Positions 44,552 through 56,776 are shown, counted from the first letter of the stretch. The stretch is DNA of 64,000 bases from Trichostrongylus colubriformis (GCA_963978905.1 OZ022256.1:12135501-12199500); one strand, 5' to 3'. Program-made: numbers and translations. The notes: a model not told the origin generated them from the letters alone.

Positions 44552-45166
44552 ACTTAAGAGCCTAAAGTACGAAATCTCGCTCATTCAAGCGATCCTCAAA
44601 CAAACCTACTGGATCCCGAGAAGCCTGAGTAGAATGCAAGGACAAGTGAACAGGTCAGAACCACTCGTTTCGAACATCGTATATGTAGCTTTGCAAAGAA
44701 AGCAGGAAAACACTCCTTTTTTCAAAATGCAATCTCCAATTTTCAATTTCCGGATTCTTCAGTGCATAGCGCACACAGAAATACAACGCTCTGGAATCCA
44801 TGGCTGATTGTTACTGTGGAAAAATGCATGTTGATGTGGAAATCCTCAAGATACTTGAGGCGGAGCGGGGGTAAGAGCAAACACTGAAACTTAAGTTTTG
44901 ACGAAGTTCAGATTTTACCTGTCAGGAGAGAATGCAATTAATTGAATCGTTTTCCTCGAGGGAGTTGCTCAAAAGCTGCTAAAAACTGTTGCAATATTCG
45001 AGTAGAACGCACAGCTTCGAGTAACGACATTCCGAAAAAAAGTAATGAGCATCTAAGAACAGTCCTCCTAAAATCAAGTGAATCAGCCATTCTTCGTGAT
45101 GAACAAAATCAACATTCCATGACGGAAGTTGATACAGTCTTTTTGGAATTTATTTCGCTTCTCTGA
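44552..45166 (+). CDS. Candidate gene of unknown function, two or three exons
   Basis: A long open stretch (44,552-44,803) reads SLIQAILKQTYWIPRSLSRM, then QGQVNRSEPLVSNIVYVALQ. An overlapping frame after GCGCACACAG (44,775 on) gives NALESMADCYCGKMHVDVEI, then LKILEAERG, ending at GTAAGA (44,872). A later frame (about 45,010-45,166) gives NDIPKKSNEHLRTVLLKSSE and TEVDTVFLEFISLL before TGA. Residue make-up is strongly protein-like in each, but they do not form one consistent model, and no family is recognised. It may be a gene with alternative exons or a decayed one. Confidence 0.3.
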
Positions 45167-45399
45167 ACACATTTTGTAAACGTATTCTATGCGTTCTTCA
45201 TCAGCATTTCATGTGGATTTTGAGCACGTTGTGTGAGCATCCAAAAAGTACAGAAGCGTTGCGAAATTGTCAAAAACCGTCCGAAGAGAAAGTCTAGTTT
45301 TTGTAGCTCCCCGAGTGAATTTATTTACGCCATGCTCCAACGATAACTGCATGACAAGATTTCGTTTGGATCCACCACTAAGGTCGCCTTCAGACTTGG

Positions 45400-45540
45400 C
45401 CATTTTGCGGTTTTGCGATTCTGTGATTTTGCGACGTCGCTCTTTCGCATGCGATACTACGACCTTGAGGTTGTGCACTGCTGCAACTTCTTATGCGGAG
45501 CAGCGACACCGCAAGATCGCAAAATCGCAAAACCTCTTCC
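45400..45540. repeat. Small foldback element
   Basis: TTTTGCGGTTTTGCGATTCTG … GACGTCGCTC pairs imperfectly with GAGCAGCGACACCGCAAGAT … GCAAAATCGCAAAACC. Several open frames on both strands arise from this palindrome. Confidence 0.6.
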
Positions 45541-45741
45541 ACTAAGGAAAACTGCTCGAAATAGCGTGCTCCAGAAAAAGCTTTCTGTTTTCTCAATGAA
45601 TATAAAAGGTGTCGCTGGTTCAAGTAGTAAGTAGTATACGGCATGCGGTACGAAAAACAAAGCATGACACTACTCATTCCTCATCACTGAACGCAAGGCT
45701 AGGGGTAATGAGGGAAATCAGATATGGGAAGACATGTTTTC

Positions 45742-46217
45742 CTTTGGAGGCACTCCACGCCATAATCAGATTAGTGGCTTACTTTCTTGGGGCGAGCAGG
45801 TCCTTCTGTAACTGCTCAGGCTGCACCTTTGTTGCGGCTGCACGGTGCACCCTAACGCTGTTGTGTCTGCTTGAACATAGCCGAGCCACGCCCACCCAAC
45901 CAAATCACACCTGGCCTTGGACGAACAGTTTCCAATGTGGAAGCTGTTTTCATCATCGCAACGGCAGTTTCATTGAATTATCTTCTCTCATCACAAGTCT
46001 CCTTACCCATGGGAGCACCCACGTTGGAAACTTGTTCGTCTAAGGCTAGCTGTGATGTGATTAGGAGGGCGTGGCTTGGATGTGTTTGAGCAGACACAAT
46101 ACCGTGATGGTGCACCGTGCAGCCGCCACAAAGGTGCAGCTAGAGCAGTTATCCAAGGACTTACTTGCCCCAAGAATGTAAGCCACTAATCTGATTATCG
46201 CGTGGTGTCCCTTTAAG
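45742..46217. repeat. Foldback MITE, family K, copy 2
   Basis: The arms are about 215 bp with high identity (CATAATCAGATTAGTGGCTT and its inverse; GCTGCACGGTGCACC and inverse). The loop is near 45,975. Confidence 0.75.
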
Positions 46218-46394
46218 AGGGGCAACTTCGAAAGAATGGTGATTAGCGAAACCTGGGTAGACAGGCACGCCTTACTAGACTCTTATCGCCACCTCACCTG
46301 GTTGCGTATTGATGCGGTGCGTGCCGACGACGGAGAAGTGCCGAGGGCGAGTAGGCAGCGCTTTCTCAAATCACCGGTGTAAGGAAGAAGTGAG

Positions 46395-46830
46395 AATTGG
46401 GTTTACATGTTCTCTGGAAACAAGCTTTCCCTTGAGAAGGGGCCAAGTGTAGAGAAACTCGCACTGAAACAACCTTCCCCTTGAGAAGGGGCTATGTAGA
46501 GAAATTCGCATCGAAAAAGCTTCGCTTGGAGTCGTATTTCCGCAGCGCGGCGTGTCGTTCTGCGGTACATCAGCCGGGCAAATTGCAGGCGAGGGTGCAC
46601 ATCGCCGGCAGCCGGCTGATTTAGCATCTCCGTCTGTCTGCAGTCTACCTCCGCCTAGTGACGCAGAGAGGCGCGGGATAGAACGGGGTTTTCGGGTTTC
46701 TATTTCTCGACTTTTTCCTCCATTTTATTCGTTCTCTCTCTACTGCTACGCTGCTGAGCCCCCCTACTTCCACAGTCTGCCAAATTTACCCCTTCCGGTG
46801 TCTTTAAGTGGCCTTCTCTCTACATCACCC
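46395..46830. repeat. Dispersed repeat family G, copy 3
   Basis: It contains ACATGTTCTCTGGAAACAAG, a duplicated CTTCCCCTTGAGAAGGGGC-type string, and CTGCCAAATTTACCCCTTCC near the end. The 153-codon frame crossing it is not supported as a gene. Confidence 0.55.
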
Positions 46831-47154
46831 TCTTCAATGTTGCAGCAGGAGAGAGAGAGTATGTTCTTTATAAAGGGAAGAGGGTCCCACCGGCTCGAAT
46901 GTTTCATCGCTTTATTTTCTACTGAGGATTACCTCTACGGTAACTCAAAGGGTTCCAGAGGCAATTTTGTGAGATTTTTGTTCATCTACCCACCACAAAT
47001 GGAAAAAACGTGAATGTTGTGAAGCCTTCCTGATTAGTACAGCATGTAGTTCACTTCACCTTCGGGAATCTCTCATCACACTTTTTATTTCACCTTCAGG
47101 TCAGCTAATGATCACATTGCGCGGAAAAAAAGAAAAGTAATAACCCTCAAACAC

Positions 47155-47548
47155 AATTTCTAAATCAAAAATTACAAACACCATTCGATTTATTCCAATC
47201 AGGAACACTAGACATGATGTGAAGTATAAGACTGCCACAGCAGCAAAATGTACCACCTCCAGCGAAATAGGAAACCTTTCTTTTGTGATAAACAGTAGAA
47301 GCCTGTTTGTCACAGCAAAGACATTTAGTATAATAATGCTTGTGTTGAAAATCAGTATAAGCGAATAGTAAGGCTTCTAAAGCATGTTTCAGTGAGGTCT
47401 TGGTCTTGAGCAATGAACATCTACTCCAACTTCTATTCATTTCTAAACAAACCTGTAGTAAGAAGCGTTTTTTGACCAGCAATACCGCCACAGTGACATT
47501 GAGCAAAAAAGATGAAATCTCCAGAATTGGTAGAAGGCTGTCTGCCAC
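47155..47548 (-). CDS. Serpentine 7TM receptor, copy 2 (first exons)
   Basis: Exon 1 (47,548-47,453) encodes MADSLLPILEISSFLLNVTV then AVLLVKKRFLLQ, with a GTTTGT donor. Exon 2 (47,376 to about 47,155, after GCTTTAG) encodes KPYYSLILIFNTSIIILNVF and later AVAVLYFTSCLVFLIGINRM. Both align with the copies at 27.5-28.0 and 59.6-60.1 kb at the same splice points, but the end of exon 2 has diverged (FVIFDLEI). Later exons are not recognised downstream, so function is doubtful. Confidence 0.55.
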
Positions 47549-48599
47549 TATCTAGAAAACAATTTTTCCCACTCTAAAATTGTTATTCCTTCACAAAATA
47601 GCCTATGTCATGGGCCATTGATTACGTAGAGAGTGGTTTGTGCAGAATTGACTTTGAACACAAACCATAAAACTGGTAGGAGGCAAAAAATCTTAGAAGT
47701 TACAACGGAGCCAACACAGGCAGTATAAGCAGGTGCTATCGCAATGAGGGGGGGGGGGGGGGGCATTCCATCATGGACATAATTTTTATCTAAGCCTATG
47801 AAGATAATGAAATCCCTTCTTTCTTTAATTAAGATTCAGGCAAAAAGTGCATGCCCAAGTATGCAGATTGACCCCTCAAAGATCCCTCCAAGATGCTTAA
47901 ATGTGCAACTTCTTATAAGATGCCCCCTCATTGCGATACCACCTACTATAAACATACAAGAGAAAAATTAGGGATTCACCTTACACCATCATCGAAAAGA
48001 GTGACCGGATTCAAATCCAAGTTAGCGGAGCTTCAGTACAGAAGTAGGTTGTGCTAGTTTTCTTAAAAACACCTTTATTACTCTGGCACAGTGTTCACCG
48101 CCTTAGGTGATTAGATGGGTCCGAAAAATGTTAAATGAGAGCTTAAAGCCATTTCTGATCATGCAAGTTGACCCACCATAGCAAGCGAATATGAAATTGC
48201 AACAAACGCCAACTGAGAGACCCAGCGAACAAGTTCGCTGCGAAGATTGTAGGTATGTTACATTGGAGCCTATTGAACATAACTTATTCAAGATTAACAC
48301 AGCACTGCTGCAACACAACTAAAAAGCTAGGGGCCATCTTCTTCATTCTGCCTACAGACTGCAAGCCATAAACTTCTGAAGGCAAAAGTATCTAAAACTG
48401 CAATCTTCCCTGCTCACCACATACTATCACATCGCCATCGCTATTTATTCACGTTTACTCAACAATTATAGAAATATTAGCACGTCGACGATGATGGCGG
48501 TCAATCTTGCCCAACAGCCTCTCTGTTCCATAAAACGGTGCGCTGACCGTAAGCCGTGGAGATCAGCTAATCAGCGCCTTCAGAAAACTTAAAATTATA

Positions 48600-48850
48600 G
48601 GAATTGGCGAATTTTTCGCGAATGTTTACGCAACTGTTAAATCCTACAATGCGTATCCGACCGCGGCGGACGATGGGGTGGGCACCGCTCGAAGGCCCGG
48701 CCCACACAGCCGGGACTTTGTGGTGCTCTATCTTGGCCGGATTCACATCTTTTCTCATGAAATTTTGCATTCGGCCCGCACTAGGCAAATACATTATAAA
48801 TATATGGGTAACAGAAAAACTCATTTTTCGTGGACGGTTCCTCCAACGTC
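48600..48850. repeat. Foldback MITE arm, family R
   Basis: It matches the 58,410-58,800 element (GGCCGGATTCACATC, TTTGCATTCGGCCCGCACTA, CATTATAAATATATGGGTAA). Only part of one arm plus the centre is clear here. Confidence 0.45.
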
Positions 48851-48855
48851 TGAAA

Positions 48856-49265
48856 AGATTCCCTACCTTCCCCCGAGAATATCGCTAGTACAGCAGAGCA
48901 AGAAGTTTATGCCTCTAGAGCAGAAAATGCTGGAAATGCTTTAGAAATTTTTCGATTCGAAAAATGGGAAATGGAAAGATTTCGAAAAGCGCACTTTTCC
49001 TGAGAAAATAGAAGAGTAATGGGTGTCATGCAAGAGGATACGCACGTGGTGTTCAGCATGTAGTTTCTCAGTCTTTGGGCGAAAAGCTCGTACAAAGGAT
49101 AAGAATGGTATACAGTTTACTGTGTTAATACGTATGTACAGGTGTATCCTGAAGGTGGTTCGAGTGGATCGATTTCTTGGTCTGAGGAATTCCTCAACAA
49201 CTGAGAAAATTAACCCGAGGAAATTCATGCATGATTATATGAAAGCCATAAAGGTCGAAAGGACC
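48856..49265. other. Stretch with competing open frames on both strands
   Basis: On the plus strand, 48,860-49,000 reads IASTAEQEVYASRAENAGNA then LEIFRFEKWEMERFRKAHFS and stops. 49,140-49,265 reads LKVVRVDRFLGLRNSSTTEK. The minus strand has a 95-codon frame over 49,228-48,941. One of these is likely coding, but I cannot tell which. No family is recognised. Confidence 0.2.
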
Positions 49266-49429
49266 TAGGTTCTCGGCGTTAATCAATCCCTTCTGTGAGC
49301 ATTCTGGTACCATTCAGAATCGTGGTGTCAGATAAATGTATTTAGCCTATACAATAACTTGCAGGAGCCATCCTATGTACAAGTCACTGCTTTCAGCCTG
49401 GACGGGAGCTGATATGGCATTTGATTTCC

Positions 49430-49493
49430 GCACCTTGAGAGCTGTTACGTGTGCCACCTGCCACTACACCACCTCCGCCCTGTACATACTATA
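49430..49493 (-). other. tRNA-like SINE-type sequence
   Basis: On the minus strand, GGGCGGAGGTGGTGTAGTGG matches the head of the tRNA-like module at 51,651. The 3' half is degraded. Confidence 0.35.
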
Positions 49494-50210
49494 CTGTTTG
49501 CAATGGAAATAATAATAGCATTAGAAGAAATATTTATCTACGCCGGGAAAAACTCATACAAGTTTGCATTTACACGTCATACTAGTTTGAAGTAAATGAT
49601 AGAAATTCTACTAATGAGAAGGAAATATTTTGCCGCTATTAGGCAGCAATCTAACGGAGCTATCTCGAATCATCAATTATTTCACCTGTTTTTATGACGC
49701 CAATTTCCTAAAAGACTCAATCACCTAGGAAGATCACTTCCTTACGATACATTCCCTTAAAATGATAGAGATTGAATAAAAGTGCAGTCAAAGCTATGCA
49801 AATCCCTTGGCGTCATCAAACATATTGAAAATAGCACGAATTGCCATTGAGACAAATGAGAGCGTTAGGCGTGCCATTGAAACTCAAAGTGTTAGTCACA
49901 CTTTCCTCAGGATGCGACATGCAACGAAATCTATTGGTGCTTGCCAAACGATGTACCAGTGACCGGAGACTTTGTACAGATTCGGAAGGGATCCTGAGTG
50001 GGTGAAATGGCTCAATCGAGTGATTGTGATTGACAGTGGAGTGATTTGAACAGGAAGCAAAGCCATTTTTAGAGCTGAAAAAGCTCTTTCGGAAACACAT
50101 ATACTTATATGATTTTGGGGGTCGATGGCAGCCGAAGAAGAGGAAATGCCGAGGGTGCGATTTTTTGCCTCAGGAATAGTTCGTTTACAGACCACATGAA
50201 TATTGACCAA

Positions 50211-50405
50211 TCAAGGGAACCCAACAACAAATAGCACCGTTCTGTAAAGTAGAAGATGCTCTATCAAACCCATATTTAAGCTTCGTCGAAAGTTAAAGAA
50301 AACACTGTGAAACACCGGGAATAGAAAGCAGCACGAACTCATTGCACATCCAATATGTAATATGGCAGGAGATATCAGGATATTCTCGTGGGTCCTTGTA
50401 ATCAT
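50211..50405 (-). CDS. Hydrophobic open frame, possible membrane-receptor exon
   Basis: The frame contains two hydrophobic runs (SPAILHIGCAMSSCCFLFPV and EHLLLYRTVLFVVGF) of membrane-helix length. It is on the same strand as the receptor exons nearby (47.2-47.5 kb) but lies upstream of them, so would be a separate gene. Another minus-strand frame at 50,881-50,675 (IQRIMTKLFLRDLSIIAEKH) could be associated. Neither is recognised. Confidence 0.2.
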   Translation of the reverse strand: MITRTHENILISPAILHIGCAMSSCCFLFPVFHSVFFNFRRSLNMGLIEHLLLYRTVLFVVGFP

Positions 50406-51222
50406 ACATTAACGTCAATTTTACCTTCTATTTTCTCTTGAATGCGATTAAAATAGAGGCCTTTATTAGGATTATAAGTACGGTAGGAGCGTCACTCGCA
50501 ATTTTATACCACTCTCCCACAAAACCATGGACACACGTGGACTGCTAATTTATGGCTATGCTAGAAAAATTTTTCCAGGTCCCAGCGTGCTGCTTAATAA
50601 TTCTAGCCCAATTCTGCCAGTCTTGACTATATATACAAATTCTCGGTCTTAGCACTTTGACGGCGAGAGCATTTTCACTTGACTGGCCCGAGTAGGGAAC
50701 GCGGTGCGTGTTTTTCAGCAATAATCGACAGGTCTCGTAAGAATAACTTTGTCATGATTCTTTGAATTTCGGTGTTCTGTGATTGATAAGTCTGTGAATG
50801 ATATAAGATCTTTGAATAATCAGAGGATACATAAGGAGTGAATAGTAAAACGTTTTCAGTGAAAGGCTTATAGGAATTCATTCAAATTTTTTAGTATTTT
50901 CCAGTATGGGTGCTAGAGCCCTTAAACGTGATCGTTACGAAAGGTGGGCTTACTTGAGCAGTCTTGGTCTCGTCACTACCTTTCCCATCAGTCATACCTC
51001 TCCAGAATTTTTAATCGCTATTCAAAATTGTGATTGTACTCTGGTAGTTGATAGTTTACAATTGAAAGAAGAACCTTGTGAATAAAGTGGGATCCAATTT
51101 TACAACTTATGAACTTCAAAATAATCATAGAAACAAAGAAACGGGTTTCATATGTTTCATACGTAAGTCGTGGCCAACTTCCAGCGCTGTTAGACAACAT
51201 CGACCGACTTCGTCGTCAACGT

Positions 51223-51589
51223 GTTAAAAGACAGTGATAGGGTTAAGGTGGGTAACGAGAACTCCTAAAATGGATCACCCAGATGAAAGCTAGGGAACGA
51301 ACAATAAGGAAACTAGGTGTGGCGGAATTTTTTATGAGAGAGATGCCCGCGGGCTTTATAAGATTATAAGAGCGGTGTTCTTCAACAACTGCCGCTTGTT
51401 TTATCCCAGCCTGCCCCTTTTTTCGGCTCGACCTGCCCTTTTTGAGAACGAACGGGGGGGGGGTTTACTTCTCGGGCTTTTGACCGTTTCTTTCCGTTTT
51501 TCTTCAATTTCGCACTATTGAACACGTCGCCTCAATACTTGATGATCTTTCCATATTTGTCCCAAATTACCTCTATCACTGTCTCTAGA
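51223..51589. mobile_element. MITE-like element, TT-type termini, copy in block 2
   Basis: It starts TTAAAAGACAGTGATAGGGT and ends TACCTCTATCACTGTCTCTA. The centre shares GAACGAACGGGGGGGG and TTTTGACCGTTTC with the block 1 and block 3 copies. Confidence 0.65.
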
Positions 51590-51650
51590 ATGAATTTACC
51601 ATGAAGAAAAGCAGGGAGTTCCGGAATTCAAAAGAGTATTTCGTTCGAGT

Positions 51651-51730
51651 GGGCGGAGGTGGTGTAGTGACAGGTTGCGCACACCCCATTCTCATGGTGC
51701 GGGGATCGAATTCCGCATCAACGCCCGCCC
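51651..51730 (+). other. tRNA-like sequence, likely SINE or tRNA pseudogene
   Basis: GGGCGG…CCGCCC could pair as an acceptor stem. GGTGTAGTGAC fills the A-box place, and GGGGATCGAATTCC is a good B box. A proper anticodon arm is not evident. Confidence 0.5.
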
Positions 51731-52007
51731 AAGCCAACCAGGCCTTCCATCCTTCCAGGGTCGGAAAATTGGTACCAGACTCGTCTGGGAGGATAAAAGC
51801 ACTGACTTGTACATCGGCTGGCTACCGCAAGTCATTGTATAGGCCACATCACATTCACCAGCTACCACGATTCTGAATAGAACTAGAATGTGCGGCGCAT
51901 TCCATGAAGGGATTGATTAATGCCAGAACTTCATCCTTTATCCTTCTCAATAACAGAAAAGAGTGTTTTACACTTCGTAGAAATTGAAAAAAAAACCACT
52001 GACTTTG

Positions 52008-52084
52008 TTTCATGGTAGACTTCGTAGAGATTCGGACGCGATACTATGTATCTCGTCCGAATCTCTACGAAGTCTACCATGAAA
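52008..52084. repeat. 35 bp inverted repeat with 7 bp loop
   Basis: Arms 52,008-52,042 and 52,050-52,084 match except for one base. The left arm is the original exon/donor sequence (TTTCATGGTAGACTTC), which the other gene copies lack in inverted form, so the right arm is a new local inverted duplication. Confidence 0.85.
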
Positions 52085-53489
52085 CAAATGAATGTAACCC
52101 ACAATAGAAATTAGGATTGTGGAAGAGTGTTCAGAAAGGCTCATATCCATTCGATACAAGAGCTCGGTGTATGTGTAATATCATTGCGGCGCAAAACTTT
52201 TGCGACACAGTCGAAATTTCGTGTGATTTAACTGCTTTTGAATTTTATTGAGTATTAACGGCCGAAGTGACTTAGAGCATACTCCGACAAGGTGGTCTCG
52301 CTCTGTTGTAGCAAGAACCTTATGATAACAAACGGCAGGAAAAGTGTCTTATTTTGTCGGCTTCTAACCTCTTCATCCCGCTTTTCCTCCACTTTCGTAC
52401 TATCAAGCACGTTGACCTTCATATTTGATGATCTTCCCGCATTCGGCTCGAATTACCCCTTTAACGGCCTTCGATGAACATCCTTTACTTCTCAATTGCG
52501 CATCCGGTCATTGAAGACCTACAGCACCAATTTTTTCAGAATTGATATGTGCATGTCAGATATCAGACTCGTCGAAGTGGAGTATAACCATGCGAGTACT
52601 AATTATATGATTATGCACAATTCTATTGTACTCAATTGCCAATGGCCACCCCATTATATCACCATTCATCACTAGTTCTATTGAATTTTTACTACAATCT
52701 AGCATTTTCACACGAAGCAATGTTTATATAATTTGTTTACAATTTTTCTATCACAAATACAATTTTTTCCAAACAAAGTCCATCATAATCGAAGTAAAGC
52801 TCAACAAAGTCAAGTGATTATGGGACGGTCTTCAACCTAAGAAGTTCAAAAAAAGTAAAAAAAATCAACTGATGCGTTTGGTGACCGCAAAGTCCACACT
52901 AGGATTCAAGGTTGTCCTTCACTTCGTCTAGCAAGAGAAATATATACTCAGGAAAATGCTAGTACTCCTAACCAATTATTCAGAAAACTGTAGTTCTACA
53001 TACCCTGTGAGCTGAGCGTTCTCTCAAGTGGTGGTTGGGCAACGCAGGAAACGAACGTTGCGGACGTTGAAATTTAGATCGAAAATGTCGACGAAATTCA
53101 ACGGATAGTAACACAACAAGGGGGATTCCAATATGAGACAAGTTATGTACACCTGATACAATGAGTTCCTGGACCTCGTACTGTAACATGTCCATAACAT
53201 CAAATCGCCTCAGAAGACATACTATTACGTTCATCTGGAAATCGTAACTCAGAGATATACACCACCACATTTGCAAAAATTTTCGAATCGTTTGACATAA
53301 TGTTACTCAACTCATATCCTTTTCGCTTGACCGCCTATGAAGAGCATTCGCTCGCATCCAACTCATAGCCAATTCCCTTTCTATTTCTGCCATGTAGCAC
53401 AAATATGCACGCGTCAGCGTCTTTTGCGCAGCGACTTGCAAACTTATTTAAAGGCACAGGGAGGGGCAAAGAAAAAGTTAGAACTGTGA

Positions 53490-53930
53490 ACACACGTTCT
53501 TTGAAAACAAACCTTCCACTTCAGAAGAGGTGACGAGTGGCGAAACTCGCATTGAAAAAGCGTGGTTTGGGGTCTTATCACGATCCCGCAGCACGGAGTG
53601 TCGCGCTGCAGCTCATCAGCAGGACTAGTTGCGGGCAAGAGAGGACAACGATTCGATTCAGCCTCTGGCCTATCTGTAGTCTACCCCCTGCTAGTGAAGC
53701 AGAGTGGCACGATAGAGAATGGGGTTTCTATTTTTCGGCTTTTTTCGCAGTTTTATTTCGCTCTTTCTCTACTGTTATGTACATAGCTGGACACCCCTAC
53801 TTTCATATTCCGGAATCTGCCAAATTTACCCCCACCGGTGTCTTTGGGATCGTGTCCATCCAGCCCGAGTGCTCCGTAGTTCTTCTCTCAACTGGGAGGG
53901 AACCCCTTCCCCCCCCCCCTCCTACTGGAT
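53490..53930. repeat. Dispersed repeat family G, copy 4
   Basis: Collinear with 10,650-11,095. Contains CTTTGAAAACAAACCTTCCA and ATATTCCGGAATCTGCCAAA. Confidence 0.55.
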
Positions 53931-54102
53931 AATCTAATATTCGACTTAGAAGAGCAGTCATCATCCTTGTGTAACTAGGCATTCGGTGGCGCAGTTTTGC
54001 AATTTCTATTGGGAAGCACTCTTTGACTCTGCCTTGAAAGCAGTGGTAAGGGTAGTTCAAGAAGAGTGTAAAAGATTGCCGAGCATAAGTACTGAAGTGT
54101 TA

Positions 54103-54727
54103 CAAGGGAAGGACCCGAGGTCGAACTGGCCATTCGGAATGGGATACATATGGTCCGACGTATTTTCGAACGCTGATCAAGAGCCTGCATCCCAAATTTG
54201 CAGAACGATCCTCTGAGCGGAGTTATGTAGGTTTTTTTTTTGAAAAAACAATACTATCATATGGTAGGTTTGAAGGCCCGTAGCACGCGATCCAGACGTT
54301 CTCGCGCGAAAACAGTGCGATTTTCGTGTTCAGGGGACTAAATTACCCCATAGGGCATGTGTTCAGCCAATACGAGAATTTGACCAAATTTCGAAAAATT
54401 CTTGGCCTACCGAGAAATTAACCAAATGTCGGAAAATCTTGGCCTACCCAGTAGGCCTCGAATTGGCTGAAAACATGTCCCGTTGGGCAGTTTGGTCCTC
54501 TGAACACGAAAATTGCACTGGTTTCGCGCGGAAACGTCTGGCCCGCGTGCTACGGGCTTCCGAACCTCCCATAGAATAGTGTTAATTTTTCAAAAAAACC
54601 TCCATAACTCCGCTCAGAGAATCGTTCTGCAAATCTGGAATGCAGTTTTGAGATCAGCGTCCGAAAATACGTCGGAGTATATGTATTCCATTCCGAATGG
54701 CCGATTCGACCTCGGATCCTTCCCTTA
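54103..54727. mobile_element. 625 bp foldback element derived from Tc5-like termini
   Basis: It starts CAAGGGAAGGACCCGAGGTC, ends GACCTCGGATCCTTCCCTTA, and is flanked by TTA at 54,100-54,102 and 54,728-54,730 (TNA, as for Tc5). The arms are about 300 bp and meet near 54,415. Block 1 lacks it at about 11,300. The arms match the inner part of the Tc5-like element's right terminus (3160-3281). It has no transposase. Confidence 0.75.
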
Positions 54728-55457
54728 TTAGTAGTATGAAAAAGAAGAAAAATAGAATAAAACGGTCAAAAACTCGAGAAGTTAGACACTTCCCTAACCT
54801 TGACATTGAAAGACGTCAGATTAAATTAACGCGATGGGCGGGCCATGTTACACAGGGGCGTTCCTTTTCTCCGAAAACCTCACTCCTACCACTGTCTTCC
54901 TGAAATGTAACTCACACACAGGCAATTCTCGCACACGCTCAACTCTACACACTCGCTTGCCAATAGTCACTGTACCTTTTTACAACTTGAATTTGACTAT
55001 TTTTATCTAAAGAGTAACTCATTCATGAAAAAGTCACCATAGCGCATCCAAGAATGAAGAAGCCTTGTCTCAGAATGGATCGTTCAGCCTTTCCAAGCAT
55101 TGTCTGGGTAGGACGAGAAACGGCATCGATTTGGTTCTTTTTCAACTTCACATATGTGGCGATGAAGAGCCCCCATGTAACCAGGTAGAGAGAAACGAAG
55201 AGGTCTTCAACATGCTGAAATCACCACAATCAACCTTCATTTTCAGACCTTCGTCTCTTGTAGTCTTGAGAATAAACAGAGTCAGAAAATCATGCTCCAA
55301 ACCTTGACACCATAGTAAAATCTTTTATTTTATACTTCCTTTATAGACGGCCCCTCAAAGGTTCTACCGAAGCAGTGAGACCTTTTGGTTCTATTTAATT
55401 ATTTATTTCATTTCAGTGAATAAAACGATGAACGAAATTGACCAAGTGACACTGGTA

Positions 55458-55650
55458 CTTAAAGAAAGCATTAGGGGTAGCGCGGTAATTCAGAAATCTC
55501 TGAAGGAAGACACTCATTTGGTAATGCAGGAAGGGGCTATCTGTGGCGAAATCCCGGCGAAAAAGCGTGCCTCCGAGCTGTAGAAACGGCTTAACGGATA
55601 ACCCTGTCCGCCTGTTGACGTGATTCTCGATTGGCGGTGTTGGGACCGGC
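55458..55650. repeat. Truncated MITE-like element with TTAAAG terminus
   Basis: CTTAAAGAAAGCATTAGGGG … GTGGCGAAATCCCGGCGAAA matches the left half of the 44,124-44,462 family. The right end is absent. It marks where block 3 departs from block 1. Confidence 0.45.
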
Positions 55651-56606
55651 CAAGGAAATGTGGCAGGGTTGGGGCGCTGCGGCGCACTTTTTCTTTTAGG
55701 CGTTTAGGCGTTTCGCAGGCTGTTTTCAAAACAGCTGATCATCATTTTCGTTGTTTATGATTTCCCATGACCACTCGTATGTCTATTCTCCCATCTCGTC
55801 ATAACTGTTTCTGTATGAGTAGTATGTAGATGTAGCATGCATTTCGATATTTCGGCTGTTTTCGAGTAGATATTTTTGCTTGAAATTACCGTTCATATAT
55901 GTTGTTATTATAATTTAAGAGTTTTCTCATACTTCTAGGCATGGAAAGAAGAGAACTATATGTATTAGTATGGACGAGTGTCAACGTCGTGACTTGGAAA
56001 GGTTCGTACTACTCTTGTTAGGCTTTCGTTTAGTGAACCGTAGTACCTTTTTGTGTGAACATCTGTTTTTGCAGTCGAAATTATTCACCCTCATTTCAGG
56101 TTTATTTGTGATTTACTCGGAAAAGATTTCACGACTACGGTGCAGCACGGTATTGGTGTCGCATGTAGCCGGCGTAAAGCATGAACGTGGCCCAAGGCCC
56201 AAGAGTGACCTGTATCTCTTGATAATCATGAAAAAACGACCCAAAGAGAGAGTAAACCATGTGAGTTATGCTATATGTATTGAGTCATAAGTCAAATTAT
56301 TGTGTATTGACAAATTGGTAGTATTCGAGAAGCCTTTTCAAAGTTCAGTGGGAACAACTACTCTAACATCGTGAATGATGATCAACTGCGTGAATGATGA
56401 ACAAGAAACTTTCCTCTCAATCGGAAATGTTGAGCAGATCCTGAGAACGCAGCAGATAAACGTATCACTGGGAAGTGAGCACCCAGCCACTTCGCGAAGC
56501 AGGCGGACAGTAGGGTTCATCTGAAGGGAACGTGCACTTCTCTGATTCTCGCGTGAGTAGAACACATAGGAACAAAATGCTATCGATTTTACGCTCACGC
56601 CAAGCT

Positions 56607-56776
56607 GCGTTCATACGCAGCGCCGGCAGAGCGTGGCTGTGTTCACAGAGAACCAACAAGAGTGGTACAGTGAGGTGCATAAACGACGTAGGTAACGAGA
56701 CAATGTTGGACACATGCGGAGACGCCAAGAAACGCGAGCAACTCCTGCCGCGGGCACCGCAAAGTGTGAAAGCGGC
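56607..56776. repeat. GC-rich palindromic MITE, family P, copy 6
   Basis: GCGTTCATACGCAGCGCCGG … CCTGCCGCGGGCACCGCAAA then GTGTGAAAG. Collinear with 15,088-15,258. Confidence 0.6.

Larger units (their letters stand above)
51600..52330 (+). pseudogene. Small unrecognised gene, copy 2 (decayed)
   Basis: Collinear with 30,010-30,360 and 61,215-61,600. The exon-like FVEIEKKTTDFVS stretch survives at about 51,975-52,016, but the last exon found in the other copies is absent. The copy is disrupted by a tRNA-like insertion (51,651-51,730) and by a local inverted duplication (52,008-52,084). Confidence 0.45.

Noticed and set aside
46552..47013. 153-codon open frame
   Set aside because: Most of it lies in dispersed repeat family G; other copies of the repeat do not preserve it.
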